DNA from: Clostridiales bacterium UBA1774
GTDB taxonomy: Bacteria > Bacillota > Clostridia > Oscillospirales > Oscillospiraceae
DNA length: 13,182 nucleotides
Assembly: GCA_002314635.1 (NCBI GenBank)
Contig: DCGQ01000055.1
Span: forward strand, 31,089-44,270
Direction: 5' to 3'
This document shows, piece by piece, positions 1-6,720 of this stretch. Under the pieces are notes generated by a model. The model made no database searches. It saw nothing but the letters and a program-made list of their open reading frames with translations, and had not been told where the DNA came from. Position numbers and translations under genes: made by a program. Positions within the stretch are counted from its first letter, which is position 1, and each line of letters begins with the position of its first letter.

Positions 1-281
1 ACGAACACGGCGACCACCACAAACAGGCTCTGACCCAGCACCACCGCCAGCTTTTTCGTGATGATGCCCTGATTGATCAGATACATGGCCACCAGCGCAA
101 CGCCGATCTGAATGATGTTGGTGGCGCTCATGGCGGTCTGAACCTGCACCAGCTCCACATTGAAGAACTGCCGGATCTGCTCTGTTGCAGGAGAGAGCGC
201 CAGCGTGGGCATATTGGTCAGTGCGATGGCCAGCAGCGTCCATTTCAGCGCATTTTTCTTTTTTGCGGTCAGGGTATCCAA
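1..281 (-). CDS. MFS-type transporter, N-terminal part (runs off window)
   Basis: The visible 93 codons encode the amino end of a polytopic membrane protein. A short basic cytoplasmic start (MDTLTAKKK) is followed by three hydrophobic segments, at about residues 12-30, 50-69 and 75-93. The layout, with a short loop after helix 1 containing LSPATEQIRQFF and then a second helix, resembles major facilitator superfamily transporters, but only helices 1-3 are visible, so the substrate cannot be named. I chose a TTG start (281-279) because an AAAGGAG ribosome site lies 8 nt upstream. An in-frame GTG three codons earlier (290-288) abuts that site and is too close to be used. The gene is divergent from focA and shares its control region, so a link to organic-acid or formate transport is possible but unproven. 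A different multi-helix transporter family is not excluded. Confidence 0.7.
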   Translation of the reverse strand, partial: MDTLTAKKKNALKWTLLAIALTNMPTLALSPATEQIRQFFNVELVQVQTAMSATNIIQIGVALVAMYLINQGIITKKLAVVLGQSLFVVVAVF

Positions 282-300
282 AGGGGTCACTCCTTTTTCC

Positions 301-328
301 GTTTTTTCTACATGATAACCGAAAAAAC
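301..328. promoter_or_regulatory. Inverted repeat over the MFS promoter (candidate operator)
   Basis: GTTTTTTC (301-308) and GAAAAAAC (321-328) form a perfect 8-bp inverted repeat with a 12-bp centre. The repeat spans the -10 box and the predicted transcription start of the minus-strand transporter gene, where a repressor site would be expected. No T-tract follows it in a position that suits a terminator. Function is inferred from position alone; the A/T-rich arms could pair by chance. Confidence 0.35.
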
Positions 329-340
329 ACGGAAATGCAA
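312..340 (-). promoter_or_regulatory. Predicted sigma-70 promoter of the MFS transporter
   Basis: Read on the minus strand, a -35 box TTGCAT (340-335) and a -10 box TATCAT (317-312) are separated by exactly 17 bp. Transcription would start near position 305, giving a leader of about 25 nt that contains the ribosome site. It points away from the focA promoter; the two -35 boxes are only 9 bp apart. This is pattern matching only. Confidence 0.5.
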
Positions 341-349
341 GAACTGACC

Positions 350-378
350 TTGACATTCCTGCGGATATAAGATAACAT
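350..378 (+). promoter_or_regulatory. Predicted sigma-70 promoter of focA
   Basis: A perfect -35 hexamer TTGACA (350-355) is followed after 17 bp by TAACAT (373-378, 4 of 6 consensus matches). The -10 box lies inside the palindrome at 371-382. The leader to the focA start would be about 40 nt. Confidence 0.55.
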
Positions 379-382
379 TATC
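371..382. promoter_or_regulatory. GATAA-N2-TTATC palindrome over the focA -10 box
   Basis: GATAACATTATC is a perfect 5-bp inverted repeat with a 2-bp centre, and it covers the whole -10 box of the focA promoter. The same GATAAC string occurs again at 314-319, in the -10 region of the divergent transporter promoter. A shared regulator binding GATAAC-like half sites would explain both, but no known consensus (for example the FNR box TTGAT-N4-ATCAA) matches. Confidence 0.35.
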
Positions 383-424
383 AGACTTTAAGGGATAAAA
401 CCTATATTGACAGGAGAGAGAAAA

Positions 425-1213
425 ATGAATTCACCCGCAGAAGTCGCGCAAAATTACATTGCCATCGGCAAGGGTAAAGCAAACAACAGTTTCTGGAAGC
501 TGCTGGTTCTGGGTATGATGGCCGGTGCTTTCATCGCGCTTGCCGGCGTCGGTGCTACCACCGCAGCCGTCAGCGTGGAGAGCGCATCCGTAGGCAAGTT
601 CCTGGGCGCCTGCATCTTCCCCGTAGGTCTGGCCATGGTTCTGCTGGCAGGCAGTGAGTTGTTTACCGGCAACAACCTGATCATCATTCCCGTTCTCACC
701 GGTGATGTGTCCGTGGGCAAGATGCTCCGCAACTGGGTCATCGTCTACATCGGCAATCTGATCGGCGCTATTATCGTGGCCTTCCTGGTGGTTTATGGCC
801 ACACTGCCAGCCTGTTCAGTGAAGGTCTGGCCAAGGCCATGGTCGGTGCTGCCGCCGGTAAGGTTGGCCTTTCCTTCGGGGATGCCTTCATCCGCGGTAT
901 CTGCTGCAACTTCCTGGTCTGCATCGCCGTGTGGATCTCCTTCGCTGCCAAGGATGTGACCGGAAAGTTCTGGGGCCTGTTCATGCCCATCATGCTGTTC
1001 GTCCTCTGCGGCTTTGAGCACTGTGTGGCCAATATGTACTACATTCCCGCCGGTCTGTTCGCCAAGGCCGTTTACGGCATTGAGAGCGGCAGCCTGACCT
1101 GGGGCGCCTTCATTGTGAAGAACCTGATCCCCGTTACGCTGGGCAACATCGTGGGCGGCGCCGGTCTGGTTGGCTGCACCTACTGGTTCGTTTATCTTCG
1201 CAAGAAAAAGTGA
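425..1213 (+). CDS. focA: Formate/nitrite transporter family channel (FocA-like)
   Basis: This is a 262-residue FNT-family membrane channel, which assembles as a pentamer and passes formate or related small anions. Visible family signatures are GSELFTGNN (77-84), the helix-breaking GICCNFLVCIAVW segment (158-170) and GFEHCVANMYYIP (196-208), whose His199 corresponds to the conserved pore histidine. They are followed by KNLIPVTLGNIVGGA (232-246). Length and the hydrophobic segments fit the family. I start at ATG 425, with AGGAG 8 nt upstream; an in-frame TTG at 407 precedes the ribosome site and is not credible. The gene stands alone on the plus strand, but it faces a minus-strand block containing a formate dehydrogenase, so formate is the favoured substrate. 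Nitrite (NirC-like) or hydrosulfide channels share the fold and cannot be excluded from sequence alone. Confidence 0.93.
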   Translation: MNSPAEVAQNYIAIGKGKANNSFWKLLVLGMMAGAFIALAGVGATTAAVSVESASVGKFLGACIFPVGLAMVLLAGSELFTGNNLIIIPVLTGDVSVGKMLRNWVIVYIGNLIGAIIVAFLVVYGHTASLFSEGLAKAMVGAAAGKVGLSFGDAFIRGICCNFLVCIAVWISFAAKDVTGKFWGLFMPIMLFVLCGFEHCVANMYYIPAGLFAKAVYGIESGSLTWGAFIVKNLIPVTLGNIVGGAGLVGCTYWFVYLRKKK

Positions 1214-1227
1214 AAATATAAAATGAG

Positions 1228-1260
1228 AAATCCTGCAGGTTTTGGCCTGCAGGATTTTTT
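1228..1260 (+). terminator. Rho-independent terminator of focA, probably bidirectional
   Basis: A stem AAATCCTGCAGG (1228-1239) pairs perfectly with CCTGCAGGATTT (1246-1257) around a 6-nt TTTTGG loop, and the strand continues in a run of six T. It begins 15 bp after the focA stop. The minus-strand TPM gene ends at 1274, and read from that side the stem is followed by a T-rich stretch, so one hairpin probably serves both convergent genes. Confidence 0.9.
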
Positions 1261-1273
1261 GTGCTTTCGATGA

Positions 1274-2059
1274 TCAGAAGTGGCCGCTGTGGTGACTGCC
1301 GCCGCCTCCGCCGCTGTGACCGCCTCCGCTGCGGCTTCCGCCGCTGCTGCTTTCCTGATGGCGGACCCGAACCACGTCCGTGCGTACATAGTGGTCATCC
1401 CGCTGACGGAGCTGCAGCTGGCCGGCATATCGGTCGGCACGGGTCTGCAAAACGGCGCTCTTCATTTTGCTTTTCAGAATGCTGCGTGCGATCAGTGCCG
1501 GAATCAGACCGAAGATCAGCGCGGTGATGACCTTGCCCAGGCTGAGCCGGAAGAACACGCCGCTGCCGTCGGAGTTGAACATATCCCGGTTGCGGGAAAC
1601 AAGACCGGCGCTCTGGCTGATAAAGCAGCGGAACGCACCGTACCAGTTGTTGCTGCCCAGATAGGAGAGTACCGCATTTTCCACATCGGTCCAGTAGCTG
1701 TAGGGAAGATAATCGCAGCGGCCATAGACATACAGGTCGTAGCTGCGGTCAACCATGCTGAGAAGCAGGATCACGCCGCTGTGCTCTGCACCCTGTCCGT
1801 ATTCATAGCCGTGGTAGATATTCTCGGTAAAGGTCTCTACATCATAGCCGTCCGTGTCCTCCACGGTACGAATCACGATGTCGAAACCGGCACCGGAGCA
1901 GGTTTGCTGCGCATAGCTTTGAAGCTCATACAGTTCTTCATCGGTCAGGAGACCTGCATCGTCCACCACCAGCGGAACCACAGGCTCTGCGGCAAAGACC
2001 GGCAGCGCCAAGGCGCAGAGAAGCAGAACAGAAATGAGAAGTGTGAGAATCCGTTTCAT
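1274..2059 (-). CDS. TPM-domain secreted/membrane protein with Gly/Ser/His tail
   Basis: This 261-residue protein has a clear signal peptide (MKR, hydrophobic core, cleavage likely after VFA at residues 21-23). A TPM domain (YgcG/PF04536-like) follows at about 30-160, opening with VVDDAGLLTDEELYELQ. One transmembrane helix lies at about 173-195 (LGKVITALIFGLIPALIARSIL), then a basic, Arg-rich segment and a low-complexity C-terminus (237-261) rich in Gly, Ser and His, as in other TPM membrane proteins. TPM proteins have been linked to phosphatase activity and to membrane-complex quality control, but the role here is unknown. ATG 2059 has AAGGAGG 8 nt upstream. The gene starts 13 bp after the zinc-ribbon gene ends, so the two form an operon. 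The signal peptide, helix and tail are seen directly; the function is not. Confidence 0.85.
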   Translation of the reverse strand: MKRILTLLISVLLLCALALPVFAAEPVVPLVVDDAGLLTDEELYELQSYAQQTCSGAGFDIVIRTVEDTDGYDVETFTENIYHGYEYGQGAEHSGVILLLSMVDRSYDLYVYGRCDYLPYSYWTDVENAVLSYLGSNNWYGAFRCFISQSAGLVSRNRDMFNSDGSGVFFRLSLGKVITALIFGLIPALIARSILKSKMKSAVLQTRADRYAGQLQLRQRDDHYVRTDVVRVRHQESSSGGSRSGGGHSGGGGGSHHSGHF

Positions 2060-2072
2060 CTTCCTGCCCTCC

Positions 2073-3170
2073 TTACAGCCTGACGGTGCCGATCACGGCA
2101 AGCACTACGGCAGCAACGGCGGCCCAAATGCCGAAGAACCAGCCTGCCAGACGGGCCTTGGAGATGGGAAGATCACCCACAGGCTTCCCAGTCTGCCCGT
2201 TGATGGAGAACAGATAGTTCTTTCCGTTCCACTTGGTTGTCAGCAGCCACACGGGCAGCAGCGCATACTGCACCTGACCGCGGGCAAAGGCGGAGCCGGA
2301 TTCCCGGCGGGTCACGGTGCTGTACCCTTCGACTGTGCTTTTTAGCGCATCCTCCAGCGTACCGGAAGCGCGTTTCTGCGCCCGTTCCTGCGCGGTGTCT
2401 ACATCCACATCATACTTGTCTGCCATATAACCGGCAAGATATCCGGTGGAGAAGGGTTTCAGGTCGGTGTAGTCATAGGGTTCGATGGCGTCCATATGTT
2501 CATCGGGCATTTTGGTAGAGCTGTCCACCGGGATGCGCTCAAAGTGCAGGCTGCCGCTGCGGAAGCAGTCATAATGACTGGTCTCGGTCACATCGTAGCT
2601 GCCCTGACGATAGTGCTTTACCCGGGTGGCGTCGAAGGTGGCCTCGCCGGTGGTCTCGCCGGTGAAAAGCCAGAAGGGGGCATAGACGCCCTTGACTTCT
2701 TCCAGATGGTTCTGCTGACTGAACAGCTTAGGCAGCAGGGGTTTCTTCCGGTAATGCTTTTTCAGCTCCGAAACCGCCTGTTCCTTGGTGAGCTTGAAGG
2801 GAATGACCCAGTCCGGCCGCAGAGCGCCGCTGAGAGAGCCGGGTACGATGGTGGGATTGCCGCAGTATGGACAACCGGATGCGGCGGTATTCTGATCGAA
2901 AATCAGTTCTGCGCCGCAGGAAGGGCAGTTGTAGACCCGGAGGCCGTTGGCTTCCGCTTCGCTCCACGGGGAACCCTCCGGCTGCTCCGCATTTGCAGCC
3001 TGTGCCGCAGCCTGACCGGCCTGCTCGTTTTTCTCCGCAAACAGCTTTTCAATCTCTTCCACCGTAAAACTGCTGCTGCAGTAATCACAGACCAGCTTGC
3101 CCGATGCGGGGTCAAAGTGCATGGGACCGGTACAGTTCGGACACTGGTAGTTTGTAACCTGTTCCGCCAA
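2073..3170 (-). CDS. Double zinc-ribbon protein with C-terminal membrane anchor
   Basis: This 365-residue protein begins with two zinc ribbons: Cys10-x2-Cys13 with Cys28-x2-Cys31, and Cys82-x2-Cys85 with Cys100-x2-Cys103. An Ala/Gln/Glu-rich linker (about 45-75) separates them. A soluble region without recognisable catalytic motifs follows (about 115-335), including VIPFKLTKEQA, PFWLF and LPVWLLTTKWNGKNYLFSINGQTG. One transmembrane helix lies near the C-terminus (342-363). Automated pipelines often label such proteins zinc ribbon or PriA-like because of the cysteines; there is no helicase motif here. I use TTG 3170, with AAGGAG 9 nt upstream; no in-frame ATG fits better. It is followed closely by the TPM gene. 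The pair may be a membrane quality-control or envelope module, which is inference. Confidence 0.8.
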   Translation of the reverse strand: MAEQVTNYQCPNCTGPMHFDPASGKLVCDYCSSSFTVEEIEKLFAEKNEQAGQAAAQAANAEQPEGSPWSEAEANGLRVYNCPSCGAELIFDQNTAASGCPYCGNPTIVPGSLSGALRPDWVIPFKLTKEQAVSELKKHYRKKPLLPKLFSQQNHLEEVKGVYAPFWLFTGETTGEATFDATRVKHYRQGSYDVTETSHYDCFRSGSLHFERIPVDSSTKMPDEHMDAIEPYDYTDLKPFSTGYLAGYMADKYDVDVDTAQERAQKRASGTLEDALKSTVEGYSTVTRRESGSAFARGQVQYALLPVWLLTTKWNGKNYLFSINGQTGKPVGDLPISKARLAGWFFGIWAAVAAVVLAVIGTVRL

Positions 3171-3209
3171 ATTCTATCACTCCTTGGGATTACAGAAATT
3201 CACAGGGTA

Positions 3210-3238
3210 ACTATACACCGAAACCATAGAAAACGCAA
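3210..3238 (-). promoter_or_regulatory. Predicted promoter of the zinc-ribbon/TPM pair
   Basis: On the minus strand TTGCGT (3238-3233) is spaced 17 bp from TATAGT (3215-3210; 5 of 6 matches to the -10 consensus). It sits in the 76-bp gap between the selB stop and the zinc-ribbon start, so this pair can be expressed apart from the sel genes. No hairpin terminator is visible after selB, so read-through is also possible. Confidence 0.45.
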
Positions 3239-3246
3239 TCCCGGGT

Positions 3247-5133
3247 TTACGGTCTTTCCCACAGGACACGTCCGTCGCCTTCCCGGCGGCAGAGGTGCTG
3301 ACGGTCCCAGTATTCCAGAAACAGCTGGGCGTATTTCCGGGAGATTCCGGCAGCGGTGCGAAAATCGGCCAGTGTGACATTGCTCTTTTCCGCAAACAGA
3401 CCGCGAAACAGGCTCAGCGCTGCGTCATAGGCGTCTTTATGCACCAGATAGCGTGGCGTCAGGCTTACCAGTTCCCCGTTCATGCGGAGATAATTCAGAA
3501 GCTGGGGATAGATCGGCCCCCGGCTTTCAAACTTCGCATCCACATCCTTTTTATCCGGAGCGAGGAACCATGCTTCCCGGTAGAAGTGGAGCAGCTTGCG
3601 CCGCATGATCTGATGCTCCCGGGTGAAAACCGGGGTAAAGCCGCTGAGGGCGGCATAGCCTTCCTGAAGCACCAGCCTGCCTTCCCGCACATAGTCTGAC
3701 AGCAGCACATCTGCCGCTTCGGCGGGCAGTTTTTGACGAAGCTGGCTCAGCGGCATACCGGGCAGCAGGGAATACTCCCGGTGCCAACTGTCCAGCGTAT
3801 CCGCCAGCGCAGTCCATGCCTCATCCCACAGCCGCCGGGACAGAATGCCGCCCGGCAGCGTGACCAGCCGGTCGTTCAAAGCAGCTATGACAGCCTCCGT
3901 TTCCGCAGGGGACAGATTCATCAGCCGCCCAAGACGCATGGGGTCAACGGGAATCAGCCCACTGTCCTCTGTGTGCCGCAGCAGACGGGCAGCATCGTCG
4001 CCCCGGTGCAGGGTTTCCAAGCGCTGCAGAACCTCTGCATTCTGCCGTTTCAGCCGCCGAGACGCACCGGCCAGAATCTGCCCGCCGCCCACCGTTATCA
4101 CCGGGGAAAAGAACCGCAGCAGAAACCGGTCGCCGTATCGGACGGACATGGCCTCGCTCAGCTCCAGCTGGGCATAGCCGCTGTCCCCGGCATGAAGCAC
4201 CTCCGCATTCAGCAGCCGCAGTCGGCAGATCACCTCCCGCGTGCCGTGAAACAGGTGCAGTCGGGAGGAATTGCGGATAGGGAAGCCGCAGTCCGGGGTG
4301 ATCTGCAGGAATACATCCAGCGTGGAGGTGGTGCACATGGAATTCGGCTGTGCCAGCGTAACGCCCCGTTCCAGCCCGTCTCGAACCCCGGCGGTGAGAC
4401 TCAGCGCAGTTCGCATCCCGGCCTGTACGGTGGGGACGGCTTTATTGTGATTCTGCAGACTGCGTACCGTGCCGGTTTCTTCGGCAGGATACAGCATGAG
4501 CTGCTGACCTACGGAGAGCGTACCCTCCGTCAGCGTGCCGGAGGCAACGGTGCCGAAGCCGCTGACCGGGAAGGTGCGGTCGATATTCAGCCGGAAGGGC
4601 TGACTGTTCGCCCGCTGGTTTAGATCGGCGGCCAGCGCTTCCATGGCCTGCCGCAGCGCCGGGATCCCGTCTCCGGTGGCAGCGGAGACCCGGAGAATCG
4701 GCGCGCCCTCCAGCGGAGAATCCTGCGTCAGCGCCCGCAGCTGCGCTTCCACCTCCGAGATACGCGCTTCGGATGCCAGATCGCACTTTGTAATGATCAG
4801 CAGTCCGGCGGAAACGCCCAGCAGGCGGATGATATTCAGATGCTCCGCCGTCTGCGGCATGACCCCATCGTCCGCCGCTGTGACCAGCAGAACTCCGTCA
4901 ATTCCGGAAGCACCCGCCATCATGGTTTTGACGAATTTTTCGTGTCCCGGGACATCCACCAGCGAAAGCACCGTGCCGTCCGAAAGGCGCATGGGCGCAA
5001 AACCCAGCTCAATGGTGATGCCCCGCAGCTTTTCTTCCTTTAATCTATCCGTATCCACCCCGGTCAGCGCCTTGGTCAGCAGCGTTTTGCCATGATCCAC
5101 ATGACCGGCTGTGCCGAAAACCAGATGCTTCAT
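3247..5133 (-). CDS. selB: Selenocysteine-specific translation elongation factor SelB
   Basis: SelB is the specialised EF-Tu homologue that binds GTP and Sec-tRNA(Sec) and delivers it to UGA codons followed by a SECIS hairpin. The 628-residue protein has all GTPase motifs: GHVDHGKT (10-17), RGITIELGF (37-45), DVPGH (60-64) and TKCD (115-118; the TK form is normal for SelB). EF-Tu-like domains follow. The C-terminal half carries winged-helix repeats, the last with LADFRTAAGISRKYAQLFLEYWDR, which in this family contacts the SECIS RNA. Length is normal. I start at ATG 5133: it overlaps the selA stop as ATGA, has GGAGG 6 nt upstream, and gives the usual MKHLVFGTAGHVDHGKT amino end. A longer frame from 5166 would only add 11 unusual residues inside selA. 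It is coupled to selA and lies in the selC-selA-selB order. Confidence 0.97.
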   Translation of the reverse strand: MKHLVFGTAGHVDHGKTLLTKALTGVDTDRLKEEKLRGITIELGFAPMRLSDGTVLSLVDVPGHEKFVKTMMAGASGIDGVLLVTAADDGVMPQTAEHLNIIRLLGVSAGLLIITKCDLASEARISEVEAQLRALTQDSPLEGAPILRVSAATGDGIPALRQAMEALAADLNQRANSQPFRLNIDRTFPVSGFGTVASGTLTEGTLSVGQQLMLYPAEETGTVRSLQNHNKAVPTVQAGMRTALSLTAGVRDGLERGVTLAQPNSMCTTSTLDVFLQITPDCGFPIRNSSRLHLFHGTREVICRLRLLNAEVLHAGDSGYAQLELSEAMSVRYGDRFLLRFFSPVITVGGGQILAGASRRLKRQNAEVLQRLETLHRGDDAARLLRHTEDSGLIPVDPMRLGRLMNLSPAETEAVIAALNDRLVTLPGGILSRRLWDEAWTALADTLDSWHREYSLLPGMPLSQLRQKLPAEAADVLLSDYVREGRLVLQEGYAALSGFTPVFTREHQIMRRKLLHFYREAWFLAPDKKDVDAKFESRGPIYPQLLNYLRMNGELVSLTPRYLVHKDAYDAALSLFRGLFAEKSNVTLADFRTAAGISRKYAQLFLEYWDRQHLCRREGDGRVLWERP

Positions 5134-6512
5134 GCGCGGCCTCCGCATTCCGTCAGCGCCGAACACAGCGCATCCTCGTCCTCCGGCAGAATGGTGCGTA
5201 GGGAAAGCAGCAGCCTGCCCTGATGGATGCGCCCCACCACCGGCGGGTCACAGCGGCGCAGCAGCTCATCCAGCCGGTCGGCGGAAAAGGGCGCTGTTAC
5301 CGCAGCCGCCCAGCCGTTGAGTACGGTGCCGGGAAGCGTCCCGCCGCCGGGTTCATCCATGCAGGGAACCACCTCAAAGGTAAAGCCGGGGCAGCAGTCC
5401 CGCAGCCAGTGACACAGGGATTCCGCTCGCTGACGCAGACTTTCCGGGTCGGCAGCCAGCATGGAAAGCACGGGAATCTGCCGGATGGCCTGTGCGGGAC
5501 TGAGATACAGCCGCAGTACCGCTTCCAGCGCGGCAAGGGTCATTTTGTCCACCCGCAGCATCCTGGTCAGCTGGTTCTGCTTCATGGCGTCGATCAGAGG
5601 CTTCCTGCCCAGCAGAATGCCCGCCTGTCCGCTGCCCAGCAGCTTGTCACCGGAAAAACACAGCACATCAGAAAGCGCTGCCAGCTCCGGTACATATGCG
5701 CCGGTGTGCAGACCCAAAAGCTCCGGACGCAGCAGAAACCCGGCGCCCAGATCATACAGCAGCGGTACGCCCCGGCTTTCCGCCAGCTCCTTCAGTTCGG
5801 AAAGGGAGGCTTCGGCGGTGAAACCCTCCAGACGGAAATTGGAGCGGTGTACCTTCAGCAGTACCTGTGCGCCGTTGTCCAGCGCGGCGGCATAGTCCCG
5901 AAGGTGGGTGCGGTTGGTGGTGCCGATCTCCATCAGCTGTGCGCCGGAAGCGGACATGATCTCCGGCACCCGGAAGGAACCGCCGATCTCCACCAGCTCA
6001 CCCCGGGAAATGGCAGCCGGTTTGCCTGCGGCCAGCGTGTTCAGCATGAGAAACACGGCGGCAGCATTGTTGTTGACCACCAGCGCGGCTTCCGCACCGG
6101 TGAGACGGCACAGCAGCTCCTCCACCAGCGCATAACGGCTGCCCCGCTGTCCCGCATCCAGATCGTATTCCAGATTGGAGTAACCGGCGGCAAGCTGCGC
6201 CACATGGGCGGCCAGCGGACTTCCCAGCGGTGCGCGGCCCAGATTGGTGTGCAGGACGATGCCGGTAGCGTTGATGACCCGCCGCAGCCGATAAAGTCCG
6301 GCACTGCGGACGGCCTGACAGAGCCGTTCCGTCAGGGCCGCGTCCTCCGGCAGCGCACCTCCGGCGAGAATGCTTTGGCGCAGCGCATCCAGCTCCTGCT
6401 GAATGGCGCTGCGGACAAGCTCCCGGGGCAGCGTTTCCGCCAGCTCCGCGATTTCCGGGCGCAGCAGCAGTTTGTCCATTTTGGGAATCTGACGCAGCAG
6501 AGAGGAATCCAT
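5130..6512 (-). CDS. selA: L-seryl-tRNA(Sec) selenium transferase SelA
   Basis: SelA is the PLP enzyme that converts Ser-tRNA(Sec) to Sec-tRNA(Sec) using selenophosphate; the bacterial enzyme is a large homomultimer. The 460-residue length matches the family. Recognisable parts are the N-terminal RQIPKMDKLL region that in this family binds the tRNA, INATGIVLHTNLGRAPL (80-96), the VNNNAAAVFLMLNTLA stretch (146-161) and the PLP site DVLCFSGDKLLGSGQAG with Lys290. ATG 6512 has GGAGG 7 nt upstream. The gene begins 55 bp after the tRNA-Sec gene, with a hairpin in between. Its TGA stop overlaps the selB start by one base pattern (ATGA), which implies translational coupling of the two proteins. It needs selenophosphate from SelD, whose gene is not in the window. 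Confidence 0.97.
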   Translation of the reverse strand: MDSSLLRQIPKMDKLLLRPEIAELAETLPRELVRSAIQQELDALRQSILAGGALPEDAALTERLCQAVRSAGLYRLRRVINATGIVLHTNLGRAPLGSPLAAHVAQLAAGYSNLEYDLDAGQRGSRYALVEELLCRLTGAEAALVVNNNAAAVFLMLNTLAAGKPAAISRGELVEIGGSFRVPEIMSASGAQLMEIGTTNRTHLRDYAAALDNGAQVLLKVHRSNFRLEGFTAEASLSELKELAESRGVPLLYDLGAGFLLRPELLGLHTGAYVPELAALSDVLCFSGDKLLGSGQAGILLGRKPLIDAMKQNQLTRMLRVDKMTLAALEAVLRLYLSPAQAIRQIPVLSMLAADPESLRQRAESLCHWLRDCCPGFTFEVVPCMDEPGGGTLPGTVLNGWAAAVTAPFSADRLDELLRRCDPPVVGRIHQGRLLLSLRTILPEDEDALCSALTECGGRA

Positions 6513-6531
6513 ACCATGACCTCCATTTCCG

Positions 6532-6559
6532 AAAAGGCCGCCCGATCATTCGGACGGCC
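6532..6559 (-). terminator. Hairpin with short U-run between selC and selA
   Basis: On the minus strand GGCCGTCCG (6559-6551) pairs with CGGGCGGCC (6544-6536) around a 6-nt loop, giving 9 bp with one G-U pair, followed directly by TTTT. It starts 8 nt after the CCA end of tRNA-Sec. It could end transcripts of the tRNA, partly attenuate the downstream selA-selB genes, or serve as a processing signal. With only four U it is probably leaky, which would suit a shared transcript. Confidence 0.6.
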
Positions 6560-6567
6560 CTGTACTA

Positions 6568-6662
6568 TGGCGGGTGCAGGTGGGAATCGAACCCACTTGA
6601 GCCGATTTCGACTCACTATGGTTTTGAAGACCACGGAACCCACCAGTGATTCTTCTGCACCC
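6568..6662 (-). tRNA. selC: tRNA-Sec (anticodon UCA)
   Basis: This is a 95-nt selenocysteine tRNA. The acceptor stem has 8 bp, GGGTGCAG pairing exactly with CTGCACCC, plus a 5-bp T stem (GTGGG/CCCAC with TTCGATT); together they give the long acceptor/T helix seen in bacterial tRNA-Sec. The anticodon loop CTTCAAA contains TCA at 6627-6625, which reads UGA. A long variable arm (TGAGTC...GGCTCA) is present, as is a long D stem region. The discriminator is G and CCA is encoded. These points separate it from tRNA-Ser and from a suppressor tRNA-Trp. It lies between the selenoprotein gene and selA. I see no good promoter directly upstream, so it may be processed from the fdh transcript. Confidence 0.97.
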
Positions 6663-6678
6663 ATATAAAATGCGGGGA

Positions 6679-6714
6679 GCATTCCCTGAGGCGGGTTTCC
6701 GCCTCAGGGAATGC
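6679..6714 (-). terminator. Perfect 16-bp hairpin between fdhF and tRNA-Sec
   Basis: Immediately after the fdhF stop, GCATTCCCTGAGGCGG (6714-6699 on the minus strand) pairs without mismatch with its complement at 6694-6679 around a 4-nt AAAC loop. The stem is very stable, but the first T-run (TTTTATAT) comes only about 8 nt later, just before the tRNA. It could be a partial terminator, an mRNA 3'-end stabiliser, or a processing site releasing the tRNA precursor. Its loop differs from the SECIS loop, so it does not mark the stop as a selenocysteine codon. Confidence 0.65.
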
Positions 6715-6720
6715 AGAAAA

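Noticed and set aside
407..424. An upstream TTG start for focA adding six residues (MTGERK)
   Set aside because: The AGGAG ribosome site lies inside those codons and is spaced for the ATG at 425.
5223..6668. A 481-residue plus-strand open frame opposite selA and covering selC
   Set aside because: It is antisense to SelA and the tRNA-Sec gene; the opposing protein is unambiguous, so this is a reading-frame shadow.
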